Assembly (NCBI RefSeq): GCF_019464495.1
Contig: NZ_CP080492.1
Coordinates: 2,790,001-2,854,000, forward strand
Length of the DNA: 64,000 bases
Reading direction: 5' to 3'
From: Leucobacter luti
GTDB lineage: Bacteria > Actinomycetota > Actinomycetes > Actinomycetales > Microbacteriaceae
Below the pieces are notes generated by a model. It saw only the letters and a list, made by a program, of their open reading frames with translations. It was not told the origin of the DNA and searched no databases. The translations under genes and the position numbers were made by a program. Position 1 is the stretch's first letter. Each line of letters begins with the position of its first letter. This document shows positions 54,481 through 63,646 of this stretch, piece by piece.

Positions 54481-54526
54481 CAGCACTGCGCCCCGCCGAT
54501 CCTTGGATCGGCGGGGCGCAGTGCTG
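54481..54526. terminator. 22-bp perfect inverted repeat after rplQ
   Basis: Both arms (54481-54502 and 54505-54526) are perfectly complementary with a 2-base centre. It begins 12 bases after the rplQ stop and faces the convergent acyltransferase gene, so it probably ends transcription from rplQ. Confidence 0.7.
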
Positions 54527-54579
54527 TGTCCGGGCAGTTCTTCTGCGCAGGATCGTGGCGTCGGCCTTGCCGCGAGGAA

Positions 54580-54690
54580 GCACGAGAGCTCGCAGGCCAG
54601 GAGCTCGCGGGTCGGGCAAGAGCAGGCAGGCCACGAGATTGCAGGCCGGGAGATCGCACGGCGAGAGACTGCTCGGCGAGCGCGAGCGAA
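54580..54690. repeat. Degenerate short repeats
   Basis: Four related copies of about 15 bases resembling GAGATCGCAGGCCGG lie in irregular spacing between the rplQ terminator and the acyltransferase gene. No gene is apparent here. Confidence 0.35.
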
Positions 54691-54692
54691 AA

Positions 54693-56654
54693 TTACAGCC
54701 GCGGCACAGCGAAGCCACGCGCTTCACCGGGCTGCTGCAACGCTTCGAGCGCGCGCTGCACTGCCGTGGCGTAGATCTCCCCACCGCTCGGATTGGGGTG
54801 GATATCGTCTCCTGCGAGTGCGCCCTCGACGCCGCTGACGGCCCCGCTCCAGTCCGCCACCACGACGCCACGGTGCGCATCGGCGAAGCGGGTGAGCTCC
54901 TCGTTCACACCTGCGATCCACTCGCGATCGGCATGGGCATTGACGAGCACGAGCGGGCGATTTCCTGCAGTTGCGAGCAGCGCTTGCAGCTCGTCCGGTT
55001 GGATTGGGCCGTTCGTGCCCAGGCCAACGACGAGCACTGTCCGGAGTGACCCATCGGCTGCCCACTCCGTGGTGAGTTCAACACCCACTCCGAGGCCGCG
55101 GGAGACCGCCGCGTCGACCGCAATTCCTGGGAACGCTGCTTCGAGCTCGGGGAGGCTTGCAAGCATCACCGAGTCACCGACCGCGCTGATCTCAGGCCCC
55201 TCAGGCAGCACAGGGCCGGACGGAGGTGCTGGTGGCGCGTTCTTTTTGGCTGGCTGTTTCTCGCCCGGCGTGGCTCCGGGTGCTGATTCGGAGCCAGTGC
55301 TCTGCTCACCGGGTGTCTGCCCGGCACCGGGAGTCGGTGTTCCTGCAGACTGCTCAAGCGCCGCCTGGCCGCGCGCAATTGCCTGGGCCGCCGAACTCTG
55401 GGCGGGCGCTGTGGCGATGGCAATGGCGCCGGCTGGGACGGTGGCGACGAGCACAACGCCAAGCGCTACAGCCACCAGGCGTTGCCGTGACGTGTGCCCC
55501 GTGGGCTGGAACAGCATCCGGATGGACCGCCGGAGCCCGAAACGGCGCACGGGCTGCTCGACATAGCGGTAAGACACCGCAGCTGCGGCGAAGGTGGCCA
55601 CGAGCGTGAGGAGGCTGACGACCGCGGTAGAGACTGCGCCACGGAGGCCGTTCGGCATCCCGTCCAACGCCGATGAGAAGATCAGCAGCAGCGGCCAGTG
55701 CCACAGGTAAATGCCGTATGAGCGCTCACCGATCCAACGCAGCGGCTGTGCGTCGAGCGCGCGCCCGACCAGTGCCCCCGGCCGTGTCACCGTACCGACG
55801 AGGAGCAAAGCCGCGAAGATCGCGAGTTGGAATCCGCCCTGGAAACTTTCGGGGCTCCCCTCGGCCAGCGTGAGTGAGAGCCAGCCGAGAATGCCGAAGC
55901 CGATGAGTGTCAGTGCCCCATAGCCGAGTTGACGCATGTGCGCTGGGGCCTGGGGGAGTGCGCGCCCTGGAGGCGAGTGCAGCAACATTGCCATTGCCGC
56001 GCCGAGCAGAAGACCGAATGTGTGCGTATCGGAGCCGAAATAGACGCGAGTCGGATCCACCCCCTGCACCGACAGGTCCGCCATGCGCAGGGCCGAAGCC
56101 GCTCCAAGAATGACGAGTGGGATCGCACGCGTGCTCTGGCCCCGCAGTTTGAGCAGCGCCAGCACGAGCAGGGGGAGGAGGATATAGAACTGCTCCTCGA
56201 TCGAGAGCGACCAGGTGTTGCGGAACAGCTCGGGCGTATCCCTGGCAAAATAGTCCGCGCCCTGTGCGATGAACACCCAGTTGCTCACGAAGAACGCGGT
56301 ACCGGCGATTTGCTGGCCGATTCCCACCAGCAGGTCGCCGCCAACGAGAAGCGCGAGGGCTGTGCACACGAGCAGAACGAGCGCAAGCGCTGGCAACAGC
56401 CTGCGTGCGCGCCTGCGCCAGAATGCACCGAGTTTGATCCCACCGCGCAGCTCTGCTTCGCGCAGCAGCAGTGAGGTAATTAGGAAGCCGCTGATCGCGA
56501 AGAACACATCGACGCCAAGAAAACCGCCCGGCAGCGCGCGCGGGAACAGGTGATACCCGAGGACCAGCATGACTGCGATGGCGCGGAGTCCATCGAGACC
56601 CCCGAAGCGTGCGGGACGAGCGGAGGCGGAGGCGGATGCGATGACTGGGGGCAT
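54693..56654 (-). CDS. AT3-SGNH surface acyltransferase (OafA-like)
   Basis: A 653-residue protein with an N-terminal acyltransferase-3 domain of about ten helices (GLDGLRAIAVMLVLGYH; NTWSLSIEEQFYILLP), then a Pro/Gly/Ser-rich linker (about residues 440-485) and a C-terminal SGNH hydrolase-like domain: GDSVM (Ser) and GDDIHPNPSG (Asp, His). Such enzymes O-acetylate or otherwise acylate surface polysaccharides or peptidoglycan. The acceptor is unknown. It stands alone, convergent with rplQ and divergent from truA. Confidence 0.85.
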   Translation of the reverse strand: MPPVIASASASARPARFGGLDGLRAIAVMLVLGYHLFPRALPGGFLGVDVFFAISGFLITSLLLREAELRGGIKLGAFWRRRARRLLPALALVLLVCTALALLVGGDLLVGIGQQIAGTAFFVSNWVFIAQGADYFARDTPELFRNTWSLSIEEQFYILLPLLVLALLKLRGQSTRAIPLVILGAASALRMADLSVQGVDPTRVYFGSDTHTFGLLLGAAMAMLLHSPPGRALPQAPAHMRQLGYGALTLIGFGILGWLSLTLAEGSPESFQGGFQLAIFAALLLVGTVTRPGALVGRALDAQPLRWIGERSYGIYLWHWPLLLIFSSALDGMPNGLRGAVSTAVVSLLTLVATFAAAAVSYRYVEQPVRRFGLRRSIRMLFQPTGHTSRQRLVAVALGVVLVATVPAGAIAIATAPAQSSAAQAIARGQAALEQSAGTPTPGAGQTPGEQSTGSESAPGATPGEKQPAKKNAPPAPPSGPVLPEGPEISAVGDSVMLASLPELEAAFPGIAVDAAVSRGLGVGVELTTEWAADGSLRTVLVVGLGTNGPIQPDELQALLATAGNRPLVLVNAHADREWIAGVNEELTRFADAHRGVVVADWSGAVSGVEGALAGDDIHPNPSGGEIYATAVQRALEALQQPGEARGFAVPRL

Positions 56655-56751
56655 GGAGAAACTTTCGGGACGCGGGTGGCAACACGCGTCCGGCCCCCAG
56701 TGTACGCGGCATTTGTATGGCCGGCCCTGATATCACTGGCAGGATGAAGGA

Positions 56752-57657
56752 GTGAACTTCCTCAACAACAGTCCCGCAGCCCGTGTGCGTCTTGATCTTG
56801 CGTATGACGGAACGGACTACTCGGGATGGGCGCTCCAGCCAGGCTTGCGCACGGTGCAGGGCGAACTTGAGTCTGCACTGGGTGTTCTGCTCCGCGCAGA
56901 CCAGGAACCGCGGCTAACGGTGGGCGGACGTACCGACGCGGGCGTGCACGCGCGCGGCCAAGTAGCGCACCTCGATGTCACCGCTGAACAGCTCGCAAAG
57001 TGGACAGGACGCGTGCAGGATGGACGAAGCGGTGAGCTCTCTGAAGCGGAGACCGCCCGTCTTCGTGCGCGCAGGCTGAACGGCGTGCTCAACCGCACAA
57101 CGCGAGGGATCGCGGTGCACTCCGCGAGGATCGTGCCTGAAACTTTCGACGCGCGCTTTTCTGCGCTGCGCCGACGCTACGAATACCGGCTCCGCAGTTC
57201 GGGGGCGCGCCGCGATCCGCTCACCGCGAGATTCACTGCAGACGTTGCGCACCGGCTCGATATTGATGTGATGCAGCGTGCGTCAGATGAGCTCCTCGGA
57301 CTCAACGACTTCACGACCTTCTGCAGGGCGCGCGAGGGATCGACGGCCGTGCGAGACCTGCTGTGTTTCGAGTGGCGGGTCACCGAGGACGGCGCATTCG
57401 CAGCCAGGATTGAAGCGGACGCATTCTGTCACTCGATGGTGCGCGCCATCGTCGGCGCCGTCGTGGCGGTGGGCACCGAGCGGATCGAGATCGACGAACT
57501 GGTTCGGCTGCGTGACGCGCGGACCCGCACGAGCCGGTTTGCTGTCATGCCAGCGCACGGCCTCTCGCTCGAGGAGATCACCTACCCAGAGGACAAAGAT
57601 CTTGCCGCCCGGGCTGAGCAGACACGGGCTCGCAGGGTCCTCGACAGTTCCAAGTGA
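56752..57657 (+). CDS. truA: tRNA pseudouridine synthase A
   Basis: A 301-residue enzyme that modifies uridines 38-40 of the tRNA anticodon arm. The catalytic Asp62 is in GGRTDAGVHARGQ; RRRYEYRL, FTTFCRAREGSTAVRDL and FCHSMVRAIVGAVVAVG are further family segments. GTG start; CAGGAT 6 bases upstream may be a weak -10 box, with GAAGGA also close. It precedes rplM, as in many actinobacteria. Confidence 0.95.
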   Translation: MNFLNNSPAARVRLDLAYDGTDYSGWALQPGLRTVQGELESALGVLLRADQEPRLTVGGRTDAGVHARGQVAHLDVTAEQLAKWTGRVQDGRSGELSEAETARLRARRLNGVLNRTTRGIAVHSARIVPETFDARFSALRRRYEYRLRSSGARRDPLTARFTADVAHRLDIDVMQRASDELLGLNDFTTFCRAREGSTAVRDLLCFEWRVTEDGAFAARIEADAFCHSMVRAIVGAVVAVGTERIEIDELVRLRDARTRTSRFAVMPAHGLSLEEITYPEDKDLAARAEQTRARRVLDSSK

Positions 57658-57713
57658 GGGTGACCGACCCGGCCTGGTTCGCCTGCCCGGGAGTACCGCG
57701 GCTTCCGCTGTGC

Positions 57714-57719
57714 TAGTCT
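57714..57719 (+). promoter_or_regulatory. Possible -10 box of rplM-rpsI
   Basis: TAGTCT, about 120 bases before rplM, in the 183-base gap after truA. No clear -35. Confidence 0.3.
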
Positions 57720-57840
57720 TGACCCTTGGTGCGCAAGTACCCGATTTGTTGAGCCCTCCATCGCCTGAGCACCCCGTGTGGGACCGGACAGCGGAGTGGG
57801 ATCCACGAACACCTCCAATTCGACAGAAAGCAGCACGATA

Positions 57841-58287
57841 GTGACTCGCACTTATTCACCGAAGGCAGCCGAGCAGAAGCACGACTGGCTCATCATTGAC
57901 GCCGAAGACGTGGTCCTCGGCCGCCTCGCTTCGCACGCGGCAGCACTGCTCCGCGGCAAGCACAAGACGACCTTCGCTCCCCACATGGACATGGGCGACT
58001 ACGTCATTATCATCAACGCCGAGAAGGTCGTCCTCACGGGCAACAAGGCTGAGAACAAGAAGGCGTACCGCCACTCGGGTTACCCGGGCGGCCTCCGCTC
58101 TATGAGCTACACCGAGCTGCTTGAGAAGAACCCTGAGCGCGCTGTCGAGAAGGCGATCCGCGGCATGCTGCCGAAGAACTCCCTCGGTGCAGATCTGTTC
58201 CGCAAGCTGAAGGTCTACAAGGGTGCCGCGCACCCGCACGCTGCCCAGCAGCCCACCCCCTACACCTTCGGCCAGGTCGCGCAGTAA
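57841..58287 (+). CDS. rplM: 50S ribosomal protein L13
   Basis: A 148-residue L13, an early assembly protein: [20 protein letters not shown] and [14 protein letters not shown]. The GTG at 57841 gives the conserved start; a frame from 57778 adds 21 Ser/Thr-rich non-conserved residues. Confidence 0.96.
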   Translation: MTRTYSPKAAEQKHDWLIIDAEDVVLGRLASHAAALLRGKHKTTFAPHMDMGDYVIIINAEKVVLTGNKAENKKAYRHSGYPGGLRSMSYTELLEKNPERAVEKAIRGMLPKNSLGADLFRKLKVYKGAAHPHAAQQPTPYTFGQVAQ

Positions 58288-58323
58288 CGCGCGCCAACGA
58301 GACGTTAAGAGAGAGACTTCACA

Positions 58324-58803
58324 GTGACTGAAGAGCAGACCGTGGCCACCGAGAGCTACACCACCGAGACGCCCGCATCGCAGGCAACCGCAGCAGCACC
58401 CCGCCCCGCGCTCACCGTTCCCGGTGCAGCCGTTGGCCGTCGCAAGCAGGCCATCGCCCGCGTGCGTCTCATCCCGGGTGCAGGCACCATGACCGTTAAC
58501 GGTCGTGAGCTGGCTGAGTACTTCCCGAACAAGCTGCACCAGCAGCTGATCACCGATCCGTTCACCGCGCTCGAGCTCAACGGCTCGTACGACGTGATCG
58601 CTCGCATCGGCGGCGGCGGCCCCTCCGGCCAGGCAGGCGCACTCCGTCTTGCCATTGCTCGTGCACTCAACGAGATCGACGCAGAGCACAACCGTGCAAC
58701 CCTCAAGAAGGCCGGCTTCCTGAGCCGCGACGCTCGCATCAAGGAGCGCAAGAAGGCCGGTCTTAAGAAGGCCCGCAAGGCGCCTCAGTACTCGAAGCGC
58801 TAA
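58324..58803 (+). CDS. rpsI: 30S ribosomal protein S9
   Basis: 159 residues. A Thr/Ala/Glu-rich N-terminal extension of about 30 residues precedes the S9 fold ([19 protein letters not shown]); the C-terminus [12 protein letters not shown] reaches P-site tRNA. GTG start after GAGAGA. Forms the usual rplM-rpsI pair. Confidence 0.96.
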   Translation: MTEEQTVATESYTTETPASQATAAAPRPALTVPGAAVGRRKQAIARVRLIPGAGTMTVNGRELAEYFPNKLHQQLITDPFTALELNGSYDVIARIGGGGPSGQAGALRLAIARALNEIDAEHNRATLKKAGFLSRDARIKERKKAGLKKARKAPQYSKR

Positions 58804-58820
58804 GCAGGAATCCCAACCCT

Positions 58821-60170
58821 ATGGGACGCCTGTTTGGCACGGATGGGGTTCGGGGTCTTGCCGGGGTCGATGTGACCGCCGAGCTGGCCCTGAACCTCGC
58901 CGACGCTGCGGCTCTCGTTCTTGGGCGTTCTGCCCGGAGCGAGAGCCGTCGCGCTATCGCGGTCATTGCCCGCGATCCTCGGGTTTCCGGGGAGTTCATC
59001 TCGGCCGCAGTTGCGGCCGGGCTGGCCTCCGCTGGCGTTGATGTGCTCGACGCCGGAGTGATCCCGACCCCCGCAGCGGCGTATCTCGTCGCAGACACCG
59101 GAGCCGATTTTGGCGTGATGGTGTCTGCGTCGCACAATCCCGCGGCCGACAACGGCATCAAGTTCTTTGCGTCGGGTGGACGCAAGCTCGCTGACGATAT
59201 CGAAGATGAGATCGAGGCGGCTCTTGAACGCCCGACAATCGCAGTCACGGGCCGAGAGGTCGGCAGGATCCGGCGCTTCGCTGACGCGGAGGACCGCTAT
59301 CTCGTGCACCTCCTTGGCACCCTTGAGGGGCTCAGCCTCGATAAGGTGCACGTGGTGCTCGACTGCGCGCATGGCGCCGCCGCAGGTATTTCCCCCGATG
59401 TATTCACTGATGCAGGGGCGAAGGTCACGGTGATCGGCAATGATCCCGACGGCTTCAACATCAACGACGGAGTGGGATCAACTCACCTCGAGCCGCTGAT
59501 CGCCAAGGTGCGTGAGACCGGGGCAGATCTGGGCATTGCCCACGACGGCGACGCGGATCGCTGCCTCGCTGTCGATGCTGAGGGCAATGTTGTTGACGGC
59601 GATCAGATCATGGCGATTCTCGCGCTCTCCATGGCCGCGCGCGGCAAGCTGGAGCAGAACACGCTCGTCGCGACGGTGATGTCGAACCTCGGCCTGAAGC
59701 TCGCCATGGCTGACAGCGGAATCGACGTGATCGAGACCGGCGTGGGTGATCGCTACGTGCTTGAGGCTATCAACAAGCATGGCTACTCGCTGGGCGGCGA
59801 GCAATCGGGCCATGTGATCATGAGTGATCACGCGACGACCGGAGATGGCATTCTGACGGGTCTGCATATTGCAGCCGAGATGGTGCGCACTGGGAAGACG
59901 CTCGGCGAGCTTGCGAGTTGCATGACGATTTATCCGCAGGTGCTGGTGAACGTGCGCGGCGTTGATCGCGCGGGTGTGTCTGGCGATGCGGTGCTGCAAC
60001 AGGCCGTGCATCAGGCAGAAGTGGCGCTCGGGGGTCAAGGACGCGTGCTCTTGCGGCCCTCTGGCACCGAGCCTGTTGTGCGGGTCATGGTCGAGGCACA
60101 GCACGTCGATCAGGCTCAGAAGCTTGCTGATGATCTTGCCGCAATCGTCAAGGAGCGACTGGCCGTCTAA
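58821..60170 (+). CDS. glmM: Phosphoglucosamine mutase
   Basis: A 449-residue enzyme that converts glucosamine-6-phosphate to glucosamine-1-phosphate, toward UDP-GlcNAc and peptidoglycan. The phosphoserine loop is [14 protein letters not shown], the Mg2+ loop DGDADR, and the sugar loop GGEQSGH. Follows rpsI after 17 bases, a common actinobacterial order; the product of nearby glmS is its substrate. Confidence 0.96.
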   Translation: MGRLFGTDGVRGLAGVDVTAELALNLADAAALVLGRSARSESRRAIAVIARDPRVSGEFISAAVAAGLASAGVDVLDAGVIPTPAAAYLVADTGADFGVMVSASHNPAADNGIKFFASGGRKLADDIEDEIEAALERPTIAVTGREVGRIRRFADAEDRYLVHLLGTLEGLSLDKVHVVLDCAHGAAAGISPDVFTDAGAKVTVIGNDPDGFNINDGVGSTHLEPLIAKVRETGADLGIAHDGDADRCLAVDAEGNVVDGDQIMAILALSMAARGKLEQNTLVATVMSNLGLKLAMADSGIDVIETGVGDRYVLEAINKHGYSLGGEQSGHVIMSDHATTGDGILTGLHIAAEMVRTGKTLGELASCMTIYPQVLVNVRGVDRAGVSGDAVLQQAVHQAEVALGGQGRVLLRPSGTEPVVRVMVEAQHVDQAQKLADDLAAIVKERLAV

Positions 60171-60185
60171 GCGCTCCACAGTCGT

Positions 60186-60231
60186 GCATGCCCTCACACT
60201 GCCCCCGCACGGGGGTACGGTGGGGGCATGC
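60186..60231. repeat. Nested inverted repeat at the glmM/DUF3995 junction
   Basis: A 12-bp arm (60186-60197 with 60220-60231, one G-T pair) encloses a 5-bp hairpin CCCCC/GGGGG (60202-60206 with 60211-60215). It includes the -10 box and the ATG of the DUF3995 gene; it could be a terminator of glmM, an operator, or both. Confidence 0.45.
60216..60221 (+). promoter_or_regulatory. -10 box of DUF3995 gene (leaderless)
   Basis: TACGGT, 6 bases before the ATG at 60228, within an inverted repeat. Confidence 0.4.
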
Positions 60232-60740
60232 GTGTCGTGCGGAGGACTGCCAGGATGGTCAGCGGAGTCGGGCTGGGAGCGGTGAGCGCCCTCCACGCGG
60301 TGTGGGCTGCTGGCTCCCACTGGCCTGCACGAGACCGGAAGACGCTCGCTGAAGCCGTGATCGGCAACGACACGGGATTTCCCAGTCGCGCGGCCACCGC
60401 GACCGTGGCTCTGGGGGCTAGCGTTGCGGGCGTGATCGCAGCCGGAGGTTTGGGCAGCAGCCCGAACATGGTGCGCGTGCGGCGTGTGATTGGGGTCGCT
60501 CTGCTCACGCGCGCAGCAGTCGGCGGAGATGTGGCACTTGCCGCTCTGGGGAGGCCTCACGGACAGCCGCGGTTCATCTCCCTCGACAATCGCTTCTACC
60601 GGCCGCTCTGCGCGCTGCTCGGACTTGCGACCCTGATCGGAGCTAGAGCTTCCGCAGCAGCACCTTCTGCACCCGGTGATTCGCCTCTTTGCGCAGCACG
60701 AGGGAGGCGCGTGCGCGCGTCGGTCGAATGTTCTCGATGA
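60228..60740 (+). CDS. DUF3995 membrane protein
   Basis: A 170-residue membrane protein of the DUF3995 type ([20 protein letters not shown], then VVG-like and [13 protein letters not shown] segments) with about four hydrophobic stretches. Function unknown. The conserved domain ends near residue 143 ([13 protein letters not shown]). The last 32 codons or so run antisense over the end of coaA, a 98-base convergent overlap, and look like an extension after loss of an earlier stop. Confidence 0.65.
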   Translation: MRVVRRTARMVSGVGLGAVSALHAVWAAGSHWPARDRKTLAEAVIGNDTGFPSRAATATVALGASVAGVIAAGGLGSSPNMVRVRRVIGVALLTRAAVGGDVALAALGRPHGQPRFISLDNRFYRPLCALLGLATLIGARASAAAPSAPGDSPLCAARGRRVRASVECSR

Positions 60741-61692
60741 GGTTCGGCTCGTTGATATTGACCCAGTATTCGTCGGCGAGGGCAGAAGCCACGTCGTCAT
60801 CGAGTCCGGCGAAGCGCCGGAAGTGCGAGTTCGGATCCGCGAATGCGTGTTCTCGGAGCCGCAGGAATCGATTGCGATACCACTGATGAATGTCTGAGGT
60901 GCGAGCGTCGACATAGACCGAGAAGTCGAAGAGATCACTCACTGCGAGCGGATGCTGCATCGACGCGGGCTGGAGCACGTTGAGTCCCTCCACGATGAGG
61001 ATGTCCGGCTGCCGCACGAGCGTGTACTCGTCAGGCACAATGTCGTACAGCAGGTGGCTGTAGTGCGGCACGCAGACCTCTGCGACACCCGCTTTCACCT
61101 GTGAGACGAAACGCAGCAGCGCACGGCGGTCGTACGATTCAGGGAACCCCTTACGGTGTGCGATTCCGCGCCGCTCCAGTTCCGCATTCGGATACAGAAA
61201 TCCATCAGTCGTCACGAGGTCTACCTGAGGGGTTTCCGGCCAGCGCGCGAGGAGATCGCGGAGGATTCGCGCAACCGTCGACTTGCCCACGGCGACAGAC
61301 CCGGCAATCCCGATCACAAACGGGCTCTGGCGCTCGCCGTTGCGCTGCAAGAAGCCGCGGGTGCGCTGGTGCATTTCCTTCGCGGCAATCGCGTATTGGT
61401 TGATCAGGCGGCTCAGCGGGCGGTAGACCTCGGAGACTTCGGCGAGGTCGAGCGGCTCACCGAGCCCCCGAAATGCCTCAACCTCATCTTCGGTGAGCGG
61501 CATTGGCGTCTCTCCGGCGAGTCGCGCCCATTCGGCGCGGTCTATCTCGATGAAGGGTGAGGTGAACTCGGGGCGCACGAGCGCGTGAGTATCGGTGCTG
61601 ACTTCGGGGTGTTCACTCGCGCCACCGCTCACGTCTGCGATGACGCGGGCTGAGCGGACACGGGAAGCTTTGGGGGGAGGGATCTCGGCCAT
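60643..61692 (-). CDS. coaA: Pantothenate kinase, type I
   Basis: A 349-residue kinase that phosphorylates pantothenate, the first step of CoA synthesis. P-loop [12 protein letters not shown], the segment [14 protein letters not shown], and [20 protein letters not shown] are diagnostic. N-terminal about 40 residues are variable. Minus strand, divergent from glmS with only 32 bases between the two start codons. Confidence 0.94.
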   Translation of the reverse strand: MAEIPPPKASRVRSARVIADVSGGASEHPEVSTDTHALVRPEFTSPFIEIDRAEWARLAGETPMPLTEDEVEAFRGLGEPLDLAEVSEVYRPLSRLINQYAIAAKEMHQRTRGFLQRNGERQSPFVIGIAGSVAVGKSTVARILRDLLARWPETPQVDLVTTDGFLYPNAELERRGIAHRKGFPESYDRRALLRFVSQVKAGVAEVCVPHYSHLLYDIVPDEYTLVRQPDILIVEGLNVLQPASMQHPLAVSDLFDFSVYVDARTSDIHQWYRNRFLRLREHAFADPNSHFRRFAGLDDDVASALADEYWVNINEPNLIENIRPTRARASLVLRKEANHRVQKVLLRKL

Positions 61693-61711
61693 TGTGCATC
61701 CATGGTGCCAC

Positions 61712-61717
61712 TAAACT
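61712..61717 (+). promoter_or_regulatory. -10 box of glmS (leaderless)
   Basis: TAAACT, 7 bases before the ATG at 61725, with no ribosome binding site between. The -35 area lies over the coaA start codon. Confidence 0.5.
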
Positions 61718-61724
61718 AGTGCGC

Positions 61725-63575
61725 ATGTGTGGAATCGTCGGATATGTCGGCCCGAATGATACGGTCGACGTGCTTATCAACGGACTGCGGCGGCTTGAGT
61801 ACCGTGGCTACGACTCGGCCGGCATCGCCGTTCTCGACGAAGCGGGCGACCTCACCGTGCGCAAGCGCTCGGGGAAGCTGGTGCGGCTCGAAGAGCTTCT
61901 CGCGGATAGCCCGGTCGGAGAGGGGCATACCGGGATCGGGCACACCCGCTGGGCCACCCACGGTGGGCCGACCGATGAGAACGCCCACCCGCATCTCGGA
62001 GATAACGGCAAACTCGCGCTGATTCACAACGGGATCGTCGAGAATTTTGCTGAGTTGCGTGCCGAGCTCGAGGCTGATGGCATATCGCTCATCAGCGAGA
62101 CCGACACTGAAGTGGTGGCCGGTCTCCTCGGACGTGAGGTCGCTCGAGTTGGCGACCTGGAAACCGCTTTCCGGAACGTGGTGACTCGACTCACCGGAAC
62201 GTTCACCCTGCTTGCGACGCACCGCGACGAGCCAGGCAAGATCGTGGCCGCACGTCATCACTCGCCGCTCGTCGTTGGCTTGGGCGATGGCGAGAACTTC
62301 TTGGGCTCTGACGTGGCAGCGTTCGTTTCTTCGACGCGACGCGCCGTCGCGGTGAATGAGGACAACATCGCGATCATCACGCCGGAAAACGTGCGCATCA
62401 CCGACTTCGCGGGCACGCCCGTCGAGTACAGCGAGTTCGAGGTTGAGTGGGACGCCGAGGCTGCCGATAAGGGCGGCTGGTCCTCTTTCATGGCCAAGGA
62501 GATCACGGAACAACCGGAGGCCGTTGCGAACACCACTCGTGGCCGCATCGAGGGATCGCACGTGGTCATTCCCGAGCTCGTTGAGCTGGGCGACGACGTG
62601 CTCCGCAACATTGACCGCATCGTGATTATTGCGTGCGGCACCGCGTCCTACGCTGGCCAGGTTGGTGCCTACGCGATCGAGCAGTGGGCACGGATCCCCG
62701 TTGAAGTGCAGCTCAGTCATGAGTTCCGTTACCGTGACCCAGTGCTCTCGGATCGGACCATGGTGATTTCCGTGAGCCAGTCGGGCGAGACGATGGACAC
62801 GCTGATGGCAGTGAAGTACGCGATTGAGCGTGGTGTGAAGACCATTTCGGTGTGCAATACACAGAGCGCAACGATCCCGCGTGAATCTGACGCCGCGGTC
62901 TACACACACGCTGGCCCCGAGGTGGCTGTCGCGTCGACGAAGGCCTTTATTGCACAGATCACGGCGCTGTACCTGATCGGCCTGCACTTCGGTCGAGTGC
63001 GCGGGACGCTGTCCGAAGCGGACTCAGCCGCAGCAGTTGAGCAGTTCGAAGCGCTTCCCGAGAAGGTGCGCGAGGCTGTCGGCACGCACGAGCAGATCGC
63101 GCAGCTCGCGCACTGGATGGCAGACACCCGCTCGGTGTTGTTCCTGGGGCGTCACGTTGGCTTCCCGATTGCGCTTGAGGGTGCGCTCAAGCTCAAGGAG
63201 ATCGCCTATATTCATGCCGAGGGCTTCGCCGCAGGCGAGCTGAAGCATGGCCCGATCGCGCTGATCGACCACGGCCAGCCGGTGTTTGTGCTGGTGCCGA
63301 GTCCGCGTACTTCACCGCTGATGCACTCCAAGATCGTGTCGAATATCCAAGAGATCCGCGCGCGCGGCGCGAGGGTGATCGCGGTCGTCGAGAAGGGGGA
63401 CACCTCGGTGCTGCCCTACGCCGACGATGTGATCCGGCTCCCGCTTGCCGACTCGTTCTTTGAGCCGCTGCTGCAGGTAGTGCCCTTGCAGTGGTTCGCG
63501 CTTGAGTTGTCGACGGTCAAGGGACTCGATGTCGACCAGCCTCGCAACCTCGCGAAGTCGGTCACGGTCGAATAG
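61725..63575 (+). CDS. glmS: Glutamine--fructose-6-phosphate aminotransferase
   Basis: A 616-residue enzyme that makes glucosamine-6-phosphate from fructose-6-phosphate and glutamine. Cys2 (MCGIVGYVG) is the N-terminal glutaminase nucleophile, so the start must be the ATG at 61725, not the upstream in-frame one at 61692. The glutaminase domain spans about residues 1-240. Two SIS sugar-isomerase domains follow (VIIACGTASYAGQVG; SVLFLGRHVGFPIALEGALK), ending in the C-terminal KSVTVE. Confidence 0.96.
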   Translation: MCGIVGYVGPNDTVDVLINGLRRLEYRGYDSAGIAVLDEAGDLTVRKRSGKLVRLEELLADSPVGEGHTGIGHTRWATHGGPTDENAHPHLGDNGKLALIHNGIVENFAELRAELEADGISLISETDTEVVAGLLGREVARVGDLETAFRNVVTRLTGTFTLLATHRDEPGKIVAARHHSPLVVGLGDGENFLGSDVAAFVSSTRRAVAVNEDNIAIITPENVRITDFAGTPVEYSEFEVEWDAEAADKGGWSSFMAKEITEQPEAVANTTRGRIEGSHVVIPELVELGDDVLRNIDRIVIIACGTASYAGQVGAYAIEQWARIPVEVQLSHEFRYRDPVLSDRTMVISVSQSGETMDTLMAVKYAIERGVKTISVCNTQSATIPRESDAAVYTHAGPEVAVASTKAFIAQITALYLIGLHFGRVRGTLSEADSAAAVEQFEALPEKVREAVGTHEQIAQLAHWMADTRSVLFLGRHVGFPIALEGALKLKEIAYIHAEGFAAGELKHGPIALIDHGQPVFVLVPSPRTSPLMHSKIVSNIQEIRARGARVIAVVEKGDTSVLPYADDVIRLPLADSFFEPLLQVVPLQWFALELSTVKGLDVDQPRNLAKSVTVE

Positions 63576-63646
63576 CCAGCGTCGCGGGCGAGTGCTCTCG
63601 TCCGCGCTGGTGACTGGGCATTATCCAGCAGGGCAGGGCAGCAGAG

